The notes: generated by a model not told the origin, from the sequence alone. A stretch of 64,000 nt of DNA from Thiohalorhabdus sp. Cl-TMA (GCF_041821045.1 NZ_JBGUAW010000004.1:1-64000), one strand, 5' to 3'; shown: positions 27,018-36,129, numbered from the stretch's first letter. Program-made: numbers and translations.

Positions 27018-28018
27018 ATAGTCATCCTCCGGGTCTTGAGCACCAGGTGGAGGAAGAACGGCGCCCCCACCAGGGCCGTGACCACGCCCAGCTTGAGGTC
27101 CACCTGGCCGCTCGCCAGGCGCAGGCCCATGTCCGCGAGCAGCAGCAGGATGGCGCCGCCCAGGGCGCTCGCCGGCAGCAGCCGGGCCGGCTGATAGCCC
27201 ACCAGCGGCCGCAGCAGATGGGGCACCACCAGCCCGACGAAGCCGATGCTGCCGCTCACTGCCACGCCGGCACCCACGGCCAGGGTGGCACCGGCGATCA
27301 CCCGGAAGCGCAGGGCATTCAGGTTGAAGCCGAGGCTGCGGGCCGTCTCCTCCCCCATGCTCAGGGCGTCCAGGGCGCGGCCCGCGGAGAGCAGCAGCGC
27401 CACGCCGGCCGCCATGAACGGCAGACCCCACTGCACGTGGTTCATGCCGCGATCGGCCAGCGAGCCGAGCAGCCAGAACAGGATTTCCGTGGTGGCGTGG
27501 GCGCTCGGCGCCAGGTTGAGCGCCACGGAGATCAACGCGCCGGCCAGGCTGGAGATGGCCACGCCCGCCAGGATCAGGGTCTGGACGTTGGCCTCGCGGC
27601 CGGCCAGGCCGTAGAGCACCAGCATGCTCAGCAGCGCTCCGGCCATGGCCGCGGCCGGCAGGGCAAGGGGCACCGAGGCGGCGATCCCCGTGTAGATGGT
27701 GGCCACGGCGCCCAGCGCCGCCGTATTGGAAATGCCGAGCACGCCGGGCTCCGCCAGGGGGTTGCGCAGCAGCCCCTGCAGGCCGGCCCCGGCGATGCCG
27801 AGGCTCGCCCCCACAGCCACCCCGAGCAGGGTGCGAGGCAGGCGCAGCTCCTGGACGATGAGGGAATGCGGAGTGCTCTCTTGCGCGAACAGGGCCGCCC
27901 ACACCTGCGTAAGCGGTATGGCCACGTAGCCCAGCATGAGGCTGCCCGCCACCAGCACCGCCAGGACCGCGCCAAGCGTCGCCAACAGCCAGGAGCGGCC
28001 CGCTGCCTGAATCGTCAT
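27014..28018 (-). CDS. btuC: Vitamin B12 ABC importer permease (BtuC)
   Basis: 334 residues with about ten helices, FecCD family (PRTLLGVAVGASLGIAGAGLQGLLRNPLAEPGVLGISNTAALGA; GSIGFVGLVVPHLLRPLVGYQ). It forms the inner-membrane channel for cobalamin. Start and stop overlap btuF and btuD by four bases each, so B, F, C and D form one operon. ATG 28018 begins at the first helix; the longer open frame is a shadow. Confidence 0.93.
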   Translation of the reverse strand: MTIQAAGRSWLLATLGAVLAVLVAGSLMLGYVAIPLTQVWAALFAQESTPHSLIVQELRLPRTLLGVAVGASLGIAGAGLQGLLRNPLAEPGVLGISNTAALGAVATIYTGIAASVPLALPAAAMAGALLSMLVLYGLAGREANVQTLILAGVAISSLAGALISVALNLAPSAHATTEILFWLLGSLADRGMNHVQWGLPFMAAGVALLLSAGRALDALSMGEETARSLGFNLNALRFRVIAGATLAVGAGVAVSGSIGFVGLVVPHLLRPLVGYQPARLLPASALGGAILLLLADMGLRLASGQVDLKLGVVTALVGAPFFLHLVLKTRRMTI

Positions 28019-28893
28019 TGAACCGTCCTCTCCTCGGGATCCGGCACCCGGATGCCGTAGGCGTGCTCCGCGAGGCGGGCGACCGCCTCCGCGTTGAACC
28101 AGCCACCGCAGGTCCACAGCCGTCCCGGCAGCCAGACCGGCTGCCGCTCCGTCTCCAGCGCGTCGAATACGGGGTGGTGCAGGATCCCCTGCGCCAGGGA
28201 GGGCTGACCGTCGGCGAAGGCCGCGAGAATGAGCATGTCCGGCCGGGTGCGCACCAGATGCTCCAGGGGCACCTCACGGTAGGAGCCGGCGCCCAGCGCC
28301 CGGCCCAGGTTCTTCAGGCCCGCCTTGTGCATGATGGTGTCCAGCAGGGAGCCCTTCCCCACCGTCACCCCGTTGGGACGCAGCGCGAGCGTCCGGAGTC
28401 GGCGCTCCTCCGGGGGCAGCCGCTCGGCCACCGCCGCCAGGGTGCGGTCCATCCGCTCGATGAGGCGCCCCCCCCGCTCCGGGTGGCCCAGCAGCCCGGC
28501 CAGCTTGCGGATATTGGCCCGGATGCCCGGAAAGGTATCGGGGCTCTGCAGGGTTACCACCGAATAGCCGAAGGTCGCCAAGCGCCGGGAGGTCTCCCGG
28601 TTGGTGTAGGGACCGGAGATCACCAGATCCGGATCGTGGGCCAGCACCTCCTCGGCGTGGCCGTGGTTCACGGGGTAGCGGGCCGCCGCCTCGGCCATGT
28701 AGGAAAAGGAGGGACTGCGGCCGTACTCGGAGACGGTGAGCACCTGCTCGGGGTCCGCCAGCTTGAGCACCAGCTGGTCGGTACAGGCGTTGATGGAGGC
28801 GACGGTGGGATGCTCGGGCGCCGCCCGGGCCGTCCCCGCAAGGCAGCCCAGAAGTACCGCGAGGATCGCCAAGCCCTTCCGGCCACCCGACAT
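28015..28893 (-). CDS. btuF: Periplasmic cobalamin-binding protein (BtuF)
   Basis: 292 residues with signal peptide (LAILAVLLGCLAGTARAA). The class III binding-protein fold is recognised from SINACTDQLVLKLADPEQVLTVS, HGHAEEVLAHDPDLVISGPY and LALRPNGVTVGKGSLLDTIMHKAGL. The ATG at 28893 is preceded by AGGGAG. A GTG at 28908 overlapping the btuB stop (GTGA) is an alternative start. It hands B12 from BtuB to BtuC. Confidence 0.9.
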   Translation of the reverse strand: MSGGRKGLAILAVLLGCLAGTARAAPEHPTVASINACTDQLVLKLADPEQVLTVSEYGRSPSFSYMAEAAARYPVNHGHAEEVLAHDPDLVISGPYTNRETSRRLATFGYSVVTLQSPDTFPGIRANIRKLAGLLGHPERGGRLIERMDRTLAAVAERLPPEERRLRTLALRPNGVTVGKGSLLDTIMHKAGLKNLGRALGAGSYREVPLEHLVRTRPDMLILAAFADGQPSLAQGILHHPVFDALETERQPVWLPGRLWTCGGWFNAEAVARLAEHAYGIRVPDPEERTVQ

Positions 28894-28904
28894 CCCGCGC
28901 TCCC

Positions 28905-30734
28905 TCACACCCCGCCCGCGGGCGCGTAGCTCAGCTCCACCACCCCGTAACGGCCCCGGGTGCGGTAGTCGGCGATCTCCTGGTAGTCCTTGTCGAACAG
29001 GTTCTCCACGCGGGCGTTCACCTTCCAGGAATCGCCCAGGGCCACCGAGCCGTAGAGGTTGATCAGGCCGTAGCCGGGAAGCCGGGTGTCATTGCTCGCA
29101 TCATCGTAGCGATAGCCCTGGGCGATCCACTGGGCGCCGGCGGTGACCGGCCCGAAGGTGCGCCGGGCATCGATCCGGGCCGAACTGCGGCTGCGTCGCG
29201 GCAGGAGGTTGCCGGTCTCCTCGTCGATGGGATCGAGCAGGGTAACATCGGTGCTTACCCGCCAGGGGCCCAGATCGGTGCGCACCGCCACCTCCGCCCC
29301 GGTGATCCGAGCCTCGTCCAGGTTCTGCATCCGGGTGCCGCTGAATACGAGGATATCGTCGATATCGGTGCGGAAGGCGTGCAGCTCCACCCGGCCCCAG
29401 TCCGGCGTGGCGACCAGCCCGATGTCCGCGCTGCGCGATTTCTCGGGCTCCAGGTCGGGGTTGCCCTCGAAATAGCCCACATCGGGATAGTACAGGTCGT
29501 TGAAGGTGGGCTCCCGGAAACCGGTGCCGTAGCTGGCGGTGGCCCGCCAGACGGCATCGATCTGGTAGCCCCAGGCGGCGTTCCAGGTGGTATGCGCGCC
29601 GAAGGCCTCGTTCTCGTCCCGCCGGACACTGGCGGTCAGGTCGTGGCTGCCGAACCGGGCCTGGTGCTGGGCGAACACCCCGTAGTTCCAGCGGGCGTCC
29701 TCGGTGAAATCATTGGTGCTGTCCACCAGGTCCCGCTGATAGTCGGCACCGAGGGTCAACAGCTGGTCCGCGCCGAGCGCCAGGTCGTTCTGCAGGCTGG
29801 CCTGCCGGCGAATGGTGTCGAAGGTGTCCCCCGCCACGCCGTCGGAGAAATTGTCCTGCAGGTCCCGGCTTTCGGCCAGCTTGAGGCGGGCCGTCCAGAT
29901 ATGGGCGGGACGCAGGGTAAAGGTGGTATTCGCCGCCTGCTCCACGAACTCCGTCTCGTTGGGACCGCCGAATCCTGCAGCCCGATCGTACTCGCTCTCG
30001 CCCTCGGCGCGCAGGAAGGAGGCGTCCACGCCGAGCAACCCGCCCGGATCGTACCCGATCCGAAGGCTCCCGCTGGCATTGCGGTAGCCGTCGTCGTCCG
30101 GCTCATTGCCGATTAAGGAATCGAACCCCTCCGTACGGAAATAGCCGCCGTTCAGGGCATAGTGGAAGTCCCCGGCGGCACCGGAAACGCCCGCCCGGGC
30201 CTTGCGGGTCCGGTTGGAGCCCGCCCCCGCCGATACATACGGATGGATGCCCGGCTCCCCCTCCTTGGTGAAGATCTGCACGATGCCGCCGATGGCGTCG
30301 GACCCGTACAGGCTGGAGCGCGGTCCGCGGACCACCTCCACCCGCTCCACCTGAGACAGGGGCAGGTACTCCCAGGCCGGACGCCCGGCGGTGGCGGAGC
30401 CCATTTCCACGCCGTCCACCAGCACCTGCACATGCTCCGGGTTGGTACCGCGCAGGTAGACGTTGGTCTGCTTGCCGTATCCGCCCTGGTTGCTCGTGCC
30501 GACGCCGACCCGGCCACGGAGCAGGTCCTGGAAATCCTGCGCCTGGGACTGCTCGATATCCTCGCGGTCGATGATGGTGACCGGAGCCAGGGCATCGTCC
30601 ACGGTCTGGGCGGTCCGGGTGGCGGTGACGGTGATCTCGTCCAGGGCGGCCACGGTCTGTCCGGCTGCGGGCGTACCCGTCAGGGCCAGCAGGGATCCGG
30701 TACAGGCCGCGAGGCCGGGGGTGAGCTTGCGCAT
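28905..30734 (-). CDS. btuB: TonB-dependent vitamin B12 receptor (BtuB)
   Basis: 609 residues, first gene of the uptake operon. A signal peptide (about 1-25, ending TPAAGQ) is followed by a TonB box (DEITVTATRTAQ), plug domain (QDLLRGRVGVGTSNQGGYGKQTNVYLRGTNPEHVQVLVDGVEM; VERVEVVRGPRSSLYGSDAIGGIVQI) and a 22-strand barrel ending in aromatic VVELSYAP rather than a terminal F. It imports cobalamin or cobinamide through the outer membrane. The riboswitch at 30855-31062 lies in its leader. ATG 30734 has GGGAGG upstream. Confidence 0.93.
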   Translation of the reverse strand: MRKLTPGLAACTGSLLALTGTPAAGQTVAALDEITVTATRTAQTVDDALAPVTIIDREDIEQSQAQDFQDLLRGRVGVGTSNQGGYGKQTNVYLRGTNPEHVQVLVDGVEMGSATAGRPAWEYLPLSQVERVEVVRGPRSSLYGSDAIGGIVQIFTKEGEPGIHPYVSAGAGSNRTRKARAGVSGAAGDFHYALNGGYFRTEGFDSLIGNEPDDDGYRNASGSLRIGYDPGGLLGVDASFLRAEGESEYDRAAGFGGPNETEFVEQAANTTFTLRPAHIWTARLKLAESRDLQDNFSDGVAGDTFDTIRRQASLQNDLALGADQLLTLGADYQRDLVDSTNDFTEDARWNYGVFAQHQARFGSHDLTASVRRDENEAFGAHTTWNAAWGYQIDAVWRATASYGTGFREPTFNDLYYPDVGYFEGNPDLEPEKSRSADIGLVATPDWGRVELHAFRTDIDDILVFSGTRMQNLDEARITGAEVAVRTDLGPWRVSTDVTLLDPIDEETGNLLPRRSRSSARIDARRTFGPVTAGAQWIAQGYRYDDASNDTRLPGYGLINLYGSVALGDSWKVNARVENLFDKDYQEIADYRTRGRYGVVELSYAPAGGV

Positions 30735-30854
30735 GATGCCTCCCAATGTGCGCACCCGCACTTGGCGACGGAGCGGTGGGAGGACGAAAGGGCGGGACGG
30801 AAGGATACGGAAGGTCCACGCCGGCGCCGCCCTCCGCAGTGCCGTAGCCAAAAC

Positions 30855-31062
30855 CTCAGGCCGGTCTCCGGGCTGGCGAGCTGGCGGATTCGATGCGGAA
30901 CCGCCGGGACCACCGCCTTCCCGCGCTGTCGCGCAGTGGCTTGGGGGCGTCCCGTCACTCGCCTACCGTTGCGGGGGCAGCGCCGGCTTTGGCCGACTTG
31001 GCCATACCGGACTTCCCGTTTCATTCCGCGAGCCTGCCAAGCTCGCGGAACACCTGAGGCGG
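30855..31062 (-). ncRNA. Cobalamin riboswitch in the btuB leader
   Basis: Read on the minus strand: paired arm GGCAGGCTCGCGG, ACGGGAAGTCCGGT, the highly conserved GCGCTGCCCCCGCAACGGTA (about 30967-30986), GGGAAGGCGG and the B12 box GCCAGCCCGGAGACCGGC. Order and spacing match the Rfam cobalamin class. It should repress btuBFCD when adenosylcobalamin is plentiful. Sequence is closely similar to the element at 52746-52936. Confidence 0.93.
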
Positions 31063-31081
31063 GGTAAAACCGTAATGTGCA

Positions 31082-31103
31082 TATCCGGACATTGGTCCGG
31101 ATA
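31082..31103. promoter_or_regulatory. Perfect palindrome upstream of the btuB riboswitch
   Basis: TATCCGGAC (31082-31090), a 4-base centre and GTCCGGATA (31095-31103) form a 9+9 inverted repeat, just upstream of the riboswitch start and within the probable btuB promoter region. A dimeric repressor site or an RNA hairpin are both possible. Confidence 0.5.
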
Positions 31104-31217
31104 GAAAGGGAACTATAAGCTACACCCCCTACCGGAGGAGGTCAAAATCGTTTTCTCCCGCTTGGCAATAGCCCCCGTGAGCTTAAGGCGAGAGAACGGG
31201 CACAAGGGCCGGGAACA

Positions 31218-31282
31218 TTGACCCTTCCGGTTCCGTCGAATAATCTTACCAAGATGTAAGGAAATCCGGCAAAAGTAAGATT
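31218..31282 (+). promoter_or_regulatory. vapBC promoter with inverted-repeat operator
   Basis: TTGACC (31218-31223), 17 bp, TAATCT (31241-31246) form a sigma-70-like promoter. AATCTTAC (31242-31249), overlapping the -10, is the reverse complement of GTAAGATT (31275-31282) just before the vapB start; GTAAG also occurs at 31256-31260. The VapB-VapC complex probably binds here. Confidence 0.55.
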
Positions 31283-31284
31283 CC

Positions 31285-31521
31285 ATGGACGCCATCATCA
31301 GCAGCAAGGGGCAAATCACCCTCCCCAAGGTCCTCCGGGACCAGCTTCATTTGACCACAGGCGACCGGGTCACCTTCCTGATGGAGGAAGATGGCTCCAT
31401 CAGGTTGATCCCAAAGCAGGTTTCCATAAAGGACCTCAAGGGAAGCCTGCCCAAACCGGAACGGCCGGTCAGCATCGAAGAGATGGAACGGGCCATCGAG
31501 CAGGGCGGCTCCGGCCAATGA
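31285..31521 (+). CDS. vapB: AbrB/SpoVT-type antitoxin (VapB)
   Basis: 78 residues. The swapped-hairpin AbrB domain spans about 1-45 (DAIISSKGQITLPKVLRDQLHLTTGDRVTFLMEEDGSI); the C-terminal tail (PVSIEEMERAIEQGG) would wrap the toxin. It overlaps vapC as ATGA. A decayed paralogue with the same tail is at 44222-44467. It neutralises VapC and probably autoregulates through the upstream inverted repeat. Confidence 0.9.
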   Translation: MDAIISSKGQITLPKVLRDQLHLTTGDRVTFLMEEDGSIRLIPKQVSIKDLKGSLPKPERPVSIEEMERAIEQGGSGQ

Positions 31522-31919
31522 TCGGCCTGGATACCAACATCCTCGTTCGCTATCTGGTTGCGGATGCCCCGGAGCAATCCGAGGCAGCCGCTCAGGTGCT
31601 CGAGCGGGAATGCTCCACCGAGAAGCCCGGCTATATTGCTCAGGTAGTTCTTTGCGAGCTTGTATGGGTGCTTAGAGGAGCCTACGGCTACGGCAAGGAA
31701 CAGATTGCCGCCACCCTGGAGCGCATCCTCACTGTCGCAGAGCTGACCGTGGAGAAAGAGGAGATCGCCTGGCGTGCCCTGATGGCCTACCGAAACGGGC
31801 CGGCCGATTTCGCCGACTACTGCATTTTGTTCTCCAGCCGGGAAGCTGGCTGCGAAACGGTCTATTCCTTTGATCGCAAGCTGGCCCGCAGCCCAGGAGT
31901 AGCGACGCCCGGGGATTAA
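31518..31919 (+). CDS. vapC: PIN-domain ribonuclease toxin (VapC)
   Basis: 133 residues, PIN fold. Acidic metal-binding residues are D5 ([10 protein letters not shown]), E47 (LCELVWVL), D97 or D100 ([10 protein letters not shown]) and D119 (YSFDRKL). VapC toxins cleave tRNA or rRNA when the antitoxin is lost. The stop overlaps the convergent cobM stop by a few bases. Confidence 0.9.
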   Translation: MIGLDTNILVRYLVADAPEQSEAAAQVLERECSTEKPGYIAQVVLCELVWVLRGAYGYGKEQIAATLERILTVAELTVEKEEIAWRALMAYRNGPADFADYCILFSSREAGCETVYSFDRKLARSPGVATPGD

Positions 31920-32674
31920 TCCTGTCCCCGGAAACGCCGGACATGATCCGGATCGTACAGGGCGCTGTCCCGGAAATCGCCCGGACTCAGGGCGGGCCCG
32001 ACCAGGATCAGCGCGGTGCGGCGTACCGGCAACCCTTCCGCCTCGGCCGCGATGCGCTCTAGGGGCGCGGTCAGGACGGTCTCGTCGGGCCAACTGGCGC
32101 GCAGCACCACCGCCGCGGGGCACTGGGCGCCGTAATACGGAAGCAGCCGCGCCACCACGTCCTCGATGTTGTGCAGGGAGAGGTGGATGGCCAGGGTGGA
32201 GCCAGTGGCGGCGAACGCCTCCAGGGTCTCGGTGCAGGGCATGGAGGAGGCCCGCCCCTGGGTGCGGGTCAGGACCACGGACTGCGCCACCTCGGGAACG
32301 GTGAGCTCCCGCCCCAGGGAGGCGGCCGCCGCCGAGAAAGCGGGCACCCCGGGGGTGATGGTGTAGTCGATCCCGGCCGCCTCCAGGCGGCGGACCTGCT
32401 CGCCCACGGCGCTGTAAACGGAGAGATCCCCGGAATGCAGCCGGGCCACGTCCTGCCCCGCCGCATTCGCCTCCTCGATCTCCGCCATGATCTGGTCGAG
32501 GGTCATGGGGGCCGTATTGACCACCCGCGCCCCTTCGGGGGCGTGATCCAGCACCGCCTCGGGCACCAGCGAGCCCGCATACAGGCACACCGGGCAGGCC
32601 GCGATGCGGTCGCGGCCGCGCAGGGTCAGGAGATCGGGGGCGCCGGGGCCGGCGCCGACGAAATGGACGGTCAT
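31916..32674 (-). CDS. cobM: Precorrin-4 C11-methyltransferase (CobM)
   Basis: 252 residues, SAM-dependent tetrapyrrole methylase fold ([45 protein letters not shown]). It methylates C11 of precorrin-4. GGAGG precedes the ATG. It is separated from cobE by about 270 bp filled by a long inverted repeat, and so probably has its own promoter. Confidence 0.94.
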   Translation of the reverse strand: MTVHFVGAGPGAPDLLTLRGRDRIAACPVCLYAGSLVPEAVLDHAPEGARVVNTAPMTLDQIMAEIEEANAAGQDVARLHSGDLSVYSAVGEQVRRLEAAGIDYTITPGVPAFSAAAASLGRELTVPEVAQSVVLTRTQGRASSMPCTETLEAFAATGSTLAIHLSLHNIEDVVARLLPYYGAQCPAAVVLRASWPDETVLTAPLERIAAEAEGLPVRRTALILVGPALSPGDFRDSALYDPDHVRRFRGQD

Positions 32675-32750
32675 GGAGCCTCCAGAAACGATTATAGCGG
32701 TTGTTCAGTGGGGCCTTGCCGGGCCAATGGGCCTCCGTACGGCACCCTAT

Positions 32751-32902
32751 GGGAGCGGCCTCCGGCCGCGATTGACGAAGGGCGGGGCGAGGTCGGAGGG
32801 CGACTGAAGGGAAGTCCGCAGGACAGGGTCCCCTTGGAGCTCGGAGGCCTTGCCCCGCCCTTCGGACCCTACCAGCACCCGGTCGCGGCCGGAGGCCTCT
32901 CC
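32751..32902. repeat. 150-bp imperfect long inverted repeat with REP-type ends
   Basis: GGGAGCGGCCTCCGGCCGCG at 32751 is mirrored by GTCGCGGCCGGAGGCCTCTC at 32882-32901. Inside, GAAGGGCGGGGC (32777-32788) is mirrored by GCCCCGCCCTTC (32852-32863). The element fills the cobM-cobE gap (32675-32944), where no gene is seen. It looks like a paired-REP (BIME-like) or small non-autonomous element. Confidence 0.7.
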
Positions 32903-32944
32903 ACCGCGCTTTCAAGCCTAGCGGGGGTTACCGTGGAGCCCGAA

Positions 32945-33334
32945 TCAGCCAGACACTCGGACCACCGAGGCCGCACAGGAAGCGCGGTGGCTGGTGGTCT
33001 TGCCCACCACCAGCCGACTCCCCGGACCGCCGGCGGCCAGGGCCGCCGCCTCGGCCACGGAATCCACCCCCACCTCGGCCCGGGCGCGGGCGGAGGGCTG
33101 CACGCCTTCCCGGACCGTGGCCAGCTCGTCTGCCGTCAGGAATCGGGGCTCCAACCCCAGGCGCTCCGCCGCAGCCTCCAGCAGCCCGTCGCCGCGTTTG
33201 CGGTCCAGCGTGGCCATGCAAACGGCCCCGGTAGCGCCTGCTTCAACGCCGGCTCGTTCCAGAACACCCTGGGCCAGGTCCACTAGCTCGCCGACATCGC
33301 ACCGGGCGCTGAACCCCACGCCGAGGACGATCAC
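32945..33334 (-). CDS. cobE: CobE / CbiG C-terminal domain protein
   Basis: 129 residues from a GTG at 33334 that overlaps the cobL stop (GTGA). The sequence ([71 protein letters not shown]) matches the CobE/CbiG C-terminal domain. CobE is needed for aerobic corrin synthesis, possibly by binding an intermediate. The N-terminal CbiG hydrolase part is absent, as expected for an aerobic route. Confidence 0.87.
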   Translation of the reverse strand: MIVLGVGFSARCDVGELVDLAQGVLERAGVEAGATGAVCMATLDRKRGDGLLEAAAERLGLEPRFLTADELATVREGVQPSARARAEVGVDSVAEAAALAAGGPGSRLVVGKTTSHRASCAASVVRVSG

Positions 33335-34578
33335 GCCACCACCAGCGACCAGACGGTCACCGGACGCAGGGGCGCCCAGCCGCTGAAGCCGCCCAGGGGC
33401 TCCGCACGGCTCACCTCCAGGCGCACGAGCTGGCCGCCGAAGCGCTCGTGGGCCGCCGCCAGGGCGGCGTCGCCCTCCAGGGTGACGCTGTTGGCCACCA
33501 GCCGCCCGCCCGGCGGGAGTGCTTCCCGGCAGCGCTCCACGAGCCCGGGACTGCTCAGCCCGCCGCCGATGAAGACCGCATCGGGCGCCAGCAGCCCCGC
33601 CAGCGCCTCGGGGGCGCGGCCTTCCACGCATTCCAGTTCCGGGACGCCCAGATCCCGGGCGTTGGCTCGGATGCGCTCCGCCCGTTCGGGCCGCGCCTCC
33701 ACGGCCACCGCCCGGTTGGACGGGTCGGCGAGCATCCACTCCACGCCGACGGCCCCGGAGCCGGCGCCGATGTCCCACAGCAGCTCGCCGCGGCCCGGAG
33801 CCAGATGGGCCAGGGTCACGGCCCTTACCTCGCGCTTGGTGATGGAGCCGTCGTGGGCGAAGTCCTCGTCCGGGCGTCCGGCCGTCCGGGCGATACCCCG
33901 CGTCCCGGGAGCGGCCCGGCAGGTGACGGCCACCGTATTCAGCGCCTCTACCTCCGCCACCCTCCAGTCCGCCGCCCGGGCCTCCATCCGATCCTCCCCG
34001 GGCCCGCCCATGCGGGCGAGGACCGTCAGGGTGGAGTCCCCGAAGCCCCGATCCTCCAGAAGCCGGGCGATGCTGGCCGGCGTCGTGCCGTCCCAGCTCA
34101 GGAGCAGCAGCCGGGCGCCGGGCTGAACCCACGGAATTACCCGCTCCAGATCGCGGCCGTGCACGGACAGGCAGCACGTCTCCTGCAGCGGCCAGCCCAT
34201 GCGCGCCGCCGCCAGGCTGAAGGCGGAAGGCGCCGGATGGGCCGCGATCTCCTCGGGAGCTATCCGGCGGCTCAGGGTGGCGCCGATGCCGAACCAGAAG
34301 GGGTCACCGCTGGCCAGCACGCATACGGGCTGACCGCGGCGCGCCTCGATCCAGGGCAGCGCCTCGGTAAGCGGTGACGGCCAGGAAATGCGCTCCTGGT
34401 CGGGAACGGTTGGGATCATCGCGAGGTGGCGGTCACCGCCGAGCACGGTCCCGGCCCGCTCCAGAGCCTCACGGGCCTGCGGGCCCAGGCCGGCCACGCC
34501 ATCCTCACCGAGGCCCACCAGCGCCAGCCAGGGTTGTTTCTCCGCCTCCGGCGCGCCACCATTAGCGGCTTCCGGCAT
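33331..34578 (-). CDS. cobL: Precorrin-6Y C5,15-methyltransferase/decarboxylase (CobL, CbiE-CbiT fusion)
   Basis: 415 residues. The N-terminal half is a CbiE-like tetrapyrrole methylase (LALVGLGEDGVAGLG; VCVLASGDPFWFGIGA), the C-terminal half a CbiT-like Rossmann methyltransferase (HDGSITKREVRAVTLAHLAPGRGELLWDIGAGSGAVGVEW). The fusion methylates C5 and C15 and removes the C12 acetate carboxyl. ATG 34578 has GGGAGGG upstream. It is divergent from cobK across 34 bp. Confidence 0.94.
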   Translation of the reverse strand: MPEAANGGAPEAEKQPWLALVGLGEDGVAGLGPQAREALERAGTVLGGDRHLAMIPTVPDQERISWPSPLTEALPWIEARRGQPVCVLASGDPFWFGIGATLSRRIAPEEIAAHPAPSAFSLAAARMGWPLQETCCLSVHGRDLERVIPWVQPGARLLLLSWDGTTPASIARLLEDRGFGDSTLTVLARMGGPGEDRMEARAADWRVAEVEALNTVAVTCRAAPGTRGIARTAGRPDEDFAHDGSITKREVRAVTLAHLAPGRGELLWDIGAGSGAVGVEWMLADPSNRAVAVEARPERAERIRANARDLGVPELECVEGRAPEALAGLLAPDAVFIGGGLSSPGLVERCREALPPGGRLVANSVTLEGDAALAAAHERFGGQLVRLEVSRAEPLGGFSGWAPLRPVTVWSLVVA

Positions 34579-34612
34579 CGTTCCCTCCCATGCGCCAGCG
34601 GAGCACGTCACT

Positions 34613-35365
34613 ATGCAGGTACTGATCCTCGCGGGCACCGCCGAGGCCACCGCCCTGGCCCGCCTTCTGGAGGGCCACCCCGTGCTCGAGGCTACCCTTT
34701 CCCTGGCCGGGCGCACCACCCGGCCGGCCCGCTCCACCCTCCCCCGCCGCAGCGGCGGCTTCGGGGGCGTGGCGGGCCTTACCGACTACCTGCGGCGTAA
34801 CCGCGTTGGTGCCCTGGTGGATGCCACTCACCCCTTTGCCGCCCGCATCTCCGCCAATGCCGAGCCGGCGGCCGCGGCGGCCGGCATCCCGCTGGTGGCG
34901 CTGACGCGCCCGCCCTGGACCCCGCAGGCGGGGGACCGGTGGGTACCCGTGGACAGCCTGGACGCTGCCGCGGAGGCCCTGCGCCCCTTGGGACACCGGG
35001 TACTGGTCACCACCGGCCGCCAGGAGCTGGCGCCCTTCGAGCGGGTACCCGAGAAGCACTACGTGGTCCGGACCGTGGACCCGCCGGAACCGCCGCCGGA
35101 CCTCCCGGATGCGGTCTTCCTGCAGGGCCGAGGCCCCTTCGATATGGACAGCGAAGCGACGCTGATGGCGGAGCACGGCATCGAGGTGCTGGTCACCAAG
35201 AACAGTGGCGGCGACGCCACGCGGGGCAAGATCGACGTGGCCCGCGAGCGCGGCGTGCCGGTAGTGATGGTGCAGCGCCCGGCCCGCCCGGAAGCGGTCC
35301 CGGCCCTCCACGACCCGGCCGCGGTGCTGCGCTGGCTGGAGGAGCGGGCCGGCGCACCGCATTAG
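34613..35365 (+). CDS. cobK: Precorrin-6A reductase (CobK)
   Basis: 250 residues. It reduces precorrin-6A with NADPH. The N-terminal ILAGTAEATALA loop and DATHPFAARISANA are typical, as are VLVTTGRQELAPF and VTKNSGGDATRGKI. The ATG at 34613 fits the conserved N-terminus (MQVLILAGTAE). It is transcribed opposite to its neighbours and its stop overlaps the cobJ stop. Confidence 0.93.
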   Translation: MQVLILAGTAEATALARLLEGHPVLEATLSLAGRTTRPARSTLPRRSGGFGGVAGLTDYLRRNRVGALVDATHPFAARISANAEPAAAAAGIPLVALTRPPWTPQAGDRWVPVDSLDAAAEALRPLGHRVLVTTGRQELAPFERVPEKHYVVRTVDPPEPPPDLPDAVFLQGRGPFDMDSEATLMAEHGIEVLVTKNSGGDATRGKIDVARERGVPVVMVQRPARPEAVPALHDPAAVLRWLEERAGAPH

Positions 35366-36129
35366 CCGCCCTCGCAGTGACGGGGCGTATAGACCAGGGA
35401 AGAGCCGTCGCCGCGCCGCAGGACCCGGGTGGCGGGCACTCCCACCAGCACCAGGGTGCGCATATCCGCCCGCGCCGAGTCGGCCTCGCCCAATGTGGTG
35501 ATGGTCAACCGCTCCTGGTCGCCCCGCCCGGCGGCGGTAGCGAAGATCACCGGCGTCTCCGCCGGGTGGACCTCGCCGATGACCTCCAGCACCCGGCCGA
35601 GCTGCCAGGGCCGCGCCCGCGAAGCGGGGTTGTACAGCGCCATGACCAGCTCCGCCTCGGCGGCCAGGCGCACCCGGCGCTCCACCAACGACCAGGGCTT
35701 GAGGTTGTCCGACAGCGAGATGGCGCAGAAGTCGTTACCCAGCGGCGCCCCCAGTCGGGCCGCTGCGGCCTGCAGGGCCGAGACCCCGGGGTGGACCGTG
35801 ACGGCCACCTCCCGCCAGCGCCCCTCGGCGTCCCTGTCCAGGGCCTCCAGCACCGCCGCGCCCATGGCGAATACGCCGGGATCGCCGCCGGAGACCACGG
35901 CCACCCGCTTGCCCGCGGCGGCCAGGTCCAGGGCGTGGCCCGCCCGATCCAGCTCCTCCCGGTTGTCCGACGCGTGCCGCCGCTGCCGGTCGCCGGCCAC
36001 ACGCTCCAGATAGGGTCCATAGCCCACCAGGTCCGTAGCTCGCTCCAGGATGTCCGCGACCTCCGGCGTCAGCCACTCGGGCCCCGCCGGTCCGGTCCCA
36101 ACCACCGCCACCCAGCCTTCGGCGCTCAT
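35362..36129 (-). CDS. cobJ: Precorrin-3B C17-methyltransferase (CobJ)
   Basis: 255 residues, tetrapyrrole methylase fold (VAVVGTGPAGPEWLTPEVADILERA; VVSGGDPGVFAMGAAV; VHPGVSALQAAAARLGAPLGNDFCAISLSDNL). It methylates C17 and drives ring contraction of precorrin-3B. The ATG overlaps the cobI stop as ATGA. Confidence 0.94.
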   Translation of the reverse strand: MSAEGWVAVVGTGPAGPEWLTPEVADILERATDLVGYGPYLERVAGDRQRRHASDNREELDRAGHALDLAAAGKRVAVVSGGDPGVFAMGAAVLEALDRDAEGRWREVAVTVHPGVSALQAAAARLGAPLGNDFCAISLSDNLKPWSLVERRVRLAAEAELVMALYNPASRARPWQLGRVLEVIGEVHPAETPVIFATAAGRGDQERLTITTLGEADSARADMRTLVLVGVPATRVLRRGDGSSLVYTPRHCEGG

